Assembly: GCA_902826945.1 (NCBI GenBank)
Contig: CADEGS010000219.1
Location: forward strand, 1 to 7,595
DNA from: an uncultured bacterium
GTDB taxonomy: Bacteria > Planctomycetota > UBA1135 > GCA-002686595
Direction of reading: 5' to 3'
Length of the DNA: 7,595 bases
Positions 4,843-7,595 of the stretch are shown here, piece after piece. The translations under genes were made by a program, and so were the position numbers. How positions within the stretch are numbered: the first letter of the stretch is position 1; the number at the start of each line of letters is the position of its first letter. Under the pieces are notes generated by a model that worked only from the letters and a program-made list of their open reading frames with translations, had not been told where the DNA came from and ran no database searches.

Positions 4843-6354
4843 TCACGCGTCCCGCGCGAGGCGGAACTGCGTGAAGGGGTAGGGGTAGTTGAAGCGGAAC
4901 CAGTTGCGGAAGCTCTTGCGCAGGAGCGCGTCGTCGGTGGCCCACGAGCCGCCGAGCAGCACGCGGTGGGCGCCGTCGAAGAAGGCGGCGGAGTAGCCGG
5001 GGTAGCTCTTCACGTAGGGGTCGAAGCCGTCGTGGCGCTCGAAGCGCGTGGCGGTCCAGTCCCAGCCGTTGCCTAGCAGGTCGAGCGCGCCGCACGGGGA
5101 GGCGCCGGCGGGGTAGCGGCCGACGGGCGTCGGCGCGAGGTGGCGGAAGCCGAAGTTGCCGCGGCCGTCGCGGGCGGCGGCGTCGGGAGCGGCGCCGGGC
5201 ACGAGCGGGGGATCGCTCGGTCCGGGCGCTCGCGAGGGTTCGGGCGCCGCGCCGGCGCGCGACGGCGGCGCGTTGCGCTCGCGCGGAGCGGAGTCGCCGC
5301 CGGCGCTCCAGGGGAAGGCGCGCGCGGGGTCGTCGCCGTAGGCGGCGCGCACGAGCTCGGGCTCGCTCGGCAGGCGCGCGCCGGAGTGGCGCGCGAAGGC
5401 GTCGGCCTCGGCCCACGAGACGCTCGCGGGCCAGGCGGCGACGTCGTCGAGCGGCACGTCGTCGAAGAGCGTGCGCACGTGCCAGCGGCCGTCGCGGCGG
5501 AACCAGTCCTTGGGGCAGGCGAGCGCATGCTTGCGCGCCCAGGCGAAGCCCTCGGGGCTCCAGGCGCGCGCGTCCTCGTAGCCGCCGCCGTCGACGAACG
5601 CGGCGAAGCGCTCGAGCGTGACCGGCACGCGCTCGAGCGCGAAGGCCTCGACGCGCACGTCGCGCGCGGGGAACTCGTTGTCCCAGCCGAAGGGGATCGC
5701 GTCGAAGGAAGCGCCGAGGCGCGCGTTGCCGGCGGGGACGCGCGCGGGCGCGAGCGCGGGCGCGCTCGCGCCGAGCACCGGCGCGTCGAGCCAGGCGGGC
5801 CGCACGAGCTGCGCGCGGTCGAGCTCGTGCAGCATGTACAGCAGCGTCTCGTGGTGCATCAGCTCGTGCTCGAGCACGAGGTGCAGGATGCGACCGCGCT
5901 CCGCGAGCACGTCCTCGCGCGCGCGCTGCGCGAGCTCGTCGGCCGCGCCGCGCACGAAGGCGCGCACGTGGTCGCGGTAGCGCAGGATCAGGTCGAGCGC
6001 CGGCCAGTCGCGCGCGCTCGCGGGCTCCTCGCCCTCCTCGGGGTCGATGCCGAAGTCGAACAGGCGGTCGAAGGCCGCGAAGGACGACGCGCCGCGGCCG
6101 AGCACGCCCTTCGCGAGCAGGTTCCAGGTGAACGCGGGCAGGTGGCCGACGTAGAAGACGAGCGGGTTGCGCTGGCCGATCGGGCGCTGGCGCAGCGCGG
6201 CGGGACGCACCAGCGCGAAGAGCGCGTCGGTGCGGCGCCAGGCGCGCTCGAGCCGCTCGAGGAGCTCGGGCTGCGCTCGCGGTGGCGTCGGATCGGGGGC
6301 GCCGCGGGGCGCCGCGCTCCGATCCGAGAGCAGCGGGTCGGGGGGGGAAGCCAT
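4843..6354 (-). CDS. egtB: EgtB-type sulfoxide synthase (DinB-like + FGE-sulfatase domains), Egt1-like subgroup
   Basis: A 503-residue protein with the two EgtB domains. The N-terminal DinB-like part (about 30-180) supplies a three-His iron site: H71 in FYVGHLPAF, and H163/H167 in LEHELMHHETLLYMLH. The C-terminal FGE/sulfatase-modifying-factor part (about 205-500) has GNGWDWTATRFE (428-439), YPGY (451-454), GGSWATDDALLRKSF (468-482) and NWFRFNYPYPFTQFRLARD (484-502). EgtB uses iron and O2 to join gamma-glutamylcysteine or cysteine to hercynine, forming the ergothioneine sulfoxide precursor. The RNPLVFYVGHLPAF, FDFGIDPE and NYPYPF stretches recall the EgtB half of fungal Egt1 more than mycobacterial EgtB, an assignment from memory. 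A Pro/Ala-rich insert of about 45 residues (351-396) interrupts the FGE domain. No egtD is visible. OvoA- or SenA-like chemistry cannot be excluded. The chosen ATG (6354) is followed within three codons by a C8 run. Confidence 0.8.
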   Translation of the reverse strand: MASPPDPLLSDRSAAPRGAPDPTPPRAQPELLERLERAWRRTDALFALVRPAALRQRPIGQRNPLVFYVGHLPAFTWNLLAKGVLGRGASSFAAFDRLFDFGIDPEEGEEPASARDWPALDLILRYRDHVRAFVRGAADELAQRAREDVLAERGRILHLVLEHELMHHETLLYMLHELDRAQLVRPAWLDAPVLGASAPALAPARVPAGNARLGASFDAIPFGWDNEFPARDVRVEAFALERVPVTLERFAAFVDGGGYEDARAWSPEGFAWARKHALACPKDWFRRDGRWHVRTLFDDVPLDDVAAWPASVSWAEADAFARHSGARLPSEPELVRAAYGDDPARAFPWSAGGDSAPRERNAPPSRAGAAPEPSRAPGPSDPPLVPGAAPDAAARDGRGNFGFRHLAPTPVGRYPAGASPCGALDLLGNGWDWTATRFERHDGFDPYVKSYPGYSAAFFDGAHRVLLGGSWATDDALLRKSFRNWFRFNYPYPFTQFRLARDA

Positions 6355-6377
6355 GCCGGCTCGCGCGGAGCCCGAGG

Positions 6378-6383
6378 AGCGTA
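6378..6383 (-). promoter_or_regulatory. Candidate -10 element (TACGCT) for the EgtB-like gene
   Basis: On the minus strand TACGCT lies 24-29 bases before the ATG at 6354, inside the 75-bp gap that follows the subtilase stop. It fits the TAnnnT pattern and would give a leader of about 17 bases. No -35 or Shine-Dalgarno is clear, so read-through from the subtilase gene is the alternative. Confidence 0.3.
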
Positions 6384-6429
6384 GGCCGCCGCGCGCGAGG
6401 CGTCCACCCCCGCCGCAGCGGATGTTTCC

Positions 6430-7595
6430 CTAGCGCACCGTCAGCGTCTCGAGCAGCGACACGAGCCAGGCGTGGCTCGCGCCGCGCGTGTCGTCGGCGA
6501 GCGTCTGGAAGCGGAGCTGCATGCCCGACAGCGCCGCCGCCGCGGGCACGCGCACGCGCACGATCTCGGGCTGGTCCGCGCCGGCGTGGGTGCCGCTCCA
6601 CAGCAGAACGGGATCGGCGATCTCGAGCGCCACGCCGAAGGGCGTCGGCGTCGCGCCCGCCTGGCTGCCGGCCGCGAGCAGGTAGGGAGCGCCCTGCGGC
6701 CCGCTGACGCGCAGCTCGAAGGTCTCGCCGGGCGCGGGGTCGCTCGGCAGCAGCGTGACGAGCGAGCGCAGCCGAAGCGCCGCGTCGTAGGCCTGCAGCT
6801 TGCCGGCGCCGGTGATCGTGTCCTTGCCGGGCTCCTCGAGGTCGAGCGCGGTCTCCTGCAGCGCCTGCGCGATCTGGCGCGGCAGCGCGCCGGGGCTCTG
6901 CTGCAGGAGCAGGCAGATCGCGCCGCCGACGTGCGGCGTGGCCGCGCTCGTGCCGCCGAAGGAGGGCAGGTAGCTCGCCGGGCCCTTGGTCGTGCGCACG
7001 TTCGTGTACGCGGCGAGGTCGGGCTTCAGCAGCCCCGGCCCCGCGCCGTTCCACCACGGGTAGTCCCAGAAGAGCGGGTTCTGCGGCCAGTGGAAGCTCG
7101 GCTTGCTCGCGCGCACGTCCTCCCACGCGGAGGGGCCGCGGCTGCCTTCCGCGTACGGCCGGTCGCCGTCGAGCAGGATGCCCCCGACGCCGAGCACGGA
7201 GCTGCGGCGGCCGGCGAGCTCCGCGGGATGGCGCCACGGCGAGGGGCAGTTCGCCGGCGTCGCGACGTTCCAGGGCAGCGGGTCGGCGAGCAAGGCGAGC
7301 CCGCGGTTGCCGACCGAGTTCGCGTGCACGATGCCGGCGGCGAGCTCCATCTCCATCGCCGCGCGGAAGGCGTGGTAGTCGGGCGCATCGCCCCACTTGA
7401 CCGAGTGGCTGGAGCTGACGCAGTCGGCGCCGATCGCGATCGCGTACTGGTACGCCTCGAGGAGCTGCCCGGCGCTCGACACGCGCGCGACGGCCATCGT
7501 CGCGCCGGGCGCCATGCCGGTCGCCGTGCCGCCGTTGCCGGCGCCGTTGCCGACCAGGATGCCGGCCGTGGCCGTGCCGTGGCCGCCGTCGTAGG
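6430..7595 (-). CDS. Subtilisin-like S8 serine protease, C-terminal 387 residues, cut by the right window edge
   Basis: The frame is open to the right edge; the real start and the catalytic-Asp region lie outside. In visible numbering the catalytic His is residue 5 in GGHGTATAGILVG, the oxyanion Asn is probably residue 96 in ANSVGNRG, and the catalytic Ser is residue 216 in FGGTSAATPHVGGA. All sit in the correct order and context for an S8 subtilase. KPDLAAYTNV (190-199) and GAGKLQAYDAAL (262-273) are usual flanking blocks. A helix-poor tail of about 105 residues (281-387) follows and ends QLRFQTLADDTRG...LLETLTVR. It has no cysteine and resembles the tail of the FG-GAP protein. The enzyme is presumably exported, since subtilases usually are, but the signal peptide is out of view. 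It lies 75 bases upstream of the EgtB-like gene on the same strand; a shared function is not apparent. Confidence 0.92.
   Translation of the reverse strand, partial: YDGGHGTATAGILVGNGAGNGGTATGMAPGATMAVARVSSAGQLLEAYQYAIAIGADCVSSSHSVKWGDAPDYHAFRAAMEMELAAGIVHANSVGNRGLALLADPLPWNVATPANCPSPWRHPAELAGRRSSVLGVGGILLDGDRPYAEGSRGPSAWEDVRASKPSFHWPQNPLFWDYPWWNGAGPGLLKPDLAAYTNVRTTKGPASYLPSFGGTSAATPHVGGAICLLLQQSPGALPRQIAQALQETALDLEEPGKDTITGAGKLQAYDAALRLRSLVTLLPSDPAPGETFELRVSGPQGAPYLLAAGSQAGATPTPFGVALEIADPVLLWSGTHAGADQPEIVRVRVPAAAALSGMQLRFQTLADDTRGASHAWLVSLLETLTVR

Noticed and set aside
5140..6384. 414-codon plus-strand frame opposite the EgtB-like gene
   Set aside because: Valine/Arg/Glu-rich antisense product with no recognisable domain; the minus strand encodes clear iron-site and FGE motifs.
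4310..7396. 1028-codon minus-strand open frame across the EgtB-like and subtilase genes
   Set aside because: Extremely Arg/Ala-rich with no domain signature; it lies in a different frame from two proteins with clear catalytic motifs. Long open frames are expected from G/C-biased third positions.

Overview
The window is very G+C-rich (well over 70% by eye), so almost every frame is open and most long ORFs are shadows. Seven real protein genes can be supported: six on the minus strand and one on the plus strand. A seven-repeat FG-GAP secreted protein and a subtilase appear to share a C-terminal beta-rich tail of a kind I associate with large-genome Planctomycetota. Planctomycetota is therefore my first guess for the host; Myxococcota or another high-GC lineage is possible. 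I see no rRNA, tRNA, CRISPR, insertion sequence or phage gene.

Layout from left to right. (1) The N-terminus of a transketolase runs off the left edge (1-296, minus). (2) A two-gene, start/stop-overlapping unit at 372-2290 (minus) encodes a divergent DUF692/MNIO-family iron oxidase and a 336-aa partner that looks like a BufC/TglI/DUF2063-type helper, probably with a C-terminal RRE-like winged helix. (3) A secreted FG-GAP beta-propeller protein (2469-4235, minus). (4) Divergent from it, a small GNAT acetyltransferase (4397-4822, plus) that looks leaderless. (5) Convergent with that, an EgtB-type sulfoxide synthase (4843-6354, minus) whose motifs resemble the EgtB half of fungal Egt1 rather than mycobacterial EgtB. 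(6) The C-terminal 387 residues of a subtilisin-like S8 protease running off the right edge (6430-7595, minus).

Gaps between genes are short (20 to 178 bp). Two hold clear dyads: a 9-bp stem with a 4-nt loop before the MNIO gene, and a 17-bp near-palindrome between the divergent FG-GAP and GNAT genes. TAnnnT-type -10 candidates precede four genes.

The genes do not form one obvious pathway. The MNIO plus partner pair is the part most likely to be an undescribed system: such pairs usually modify cysteine-containing peptides, yet no convincing precursor gene is visible here and the MNIO metal-site motifs are atypical. The second notable point is the shared C-terminal tail of the two exported proteins.
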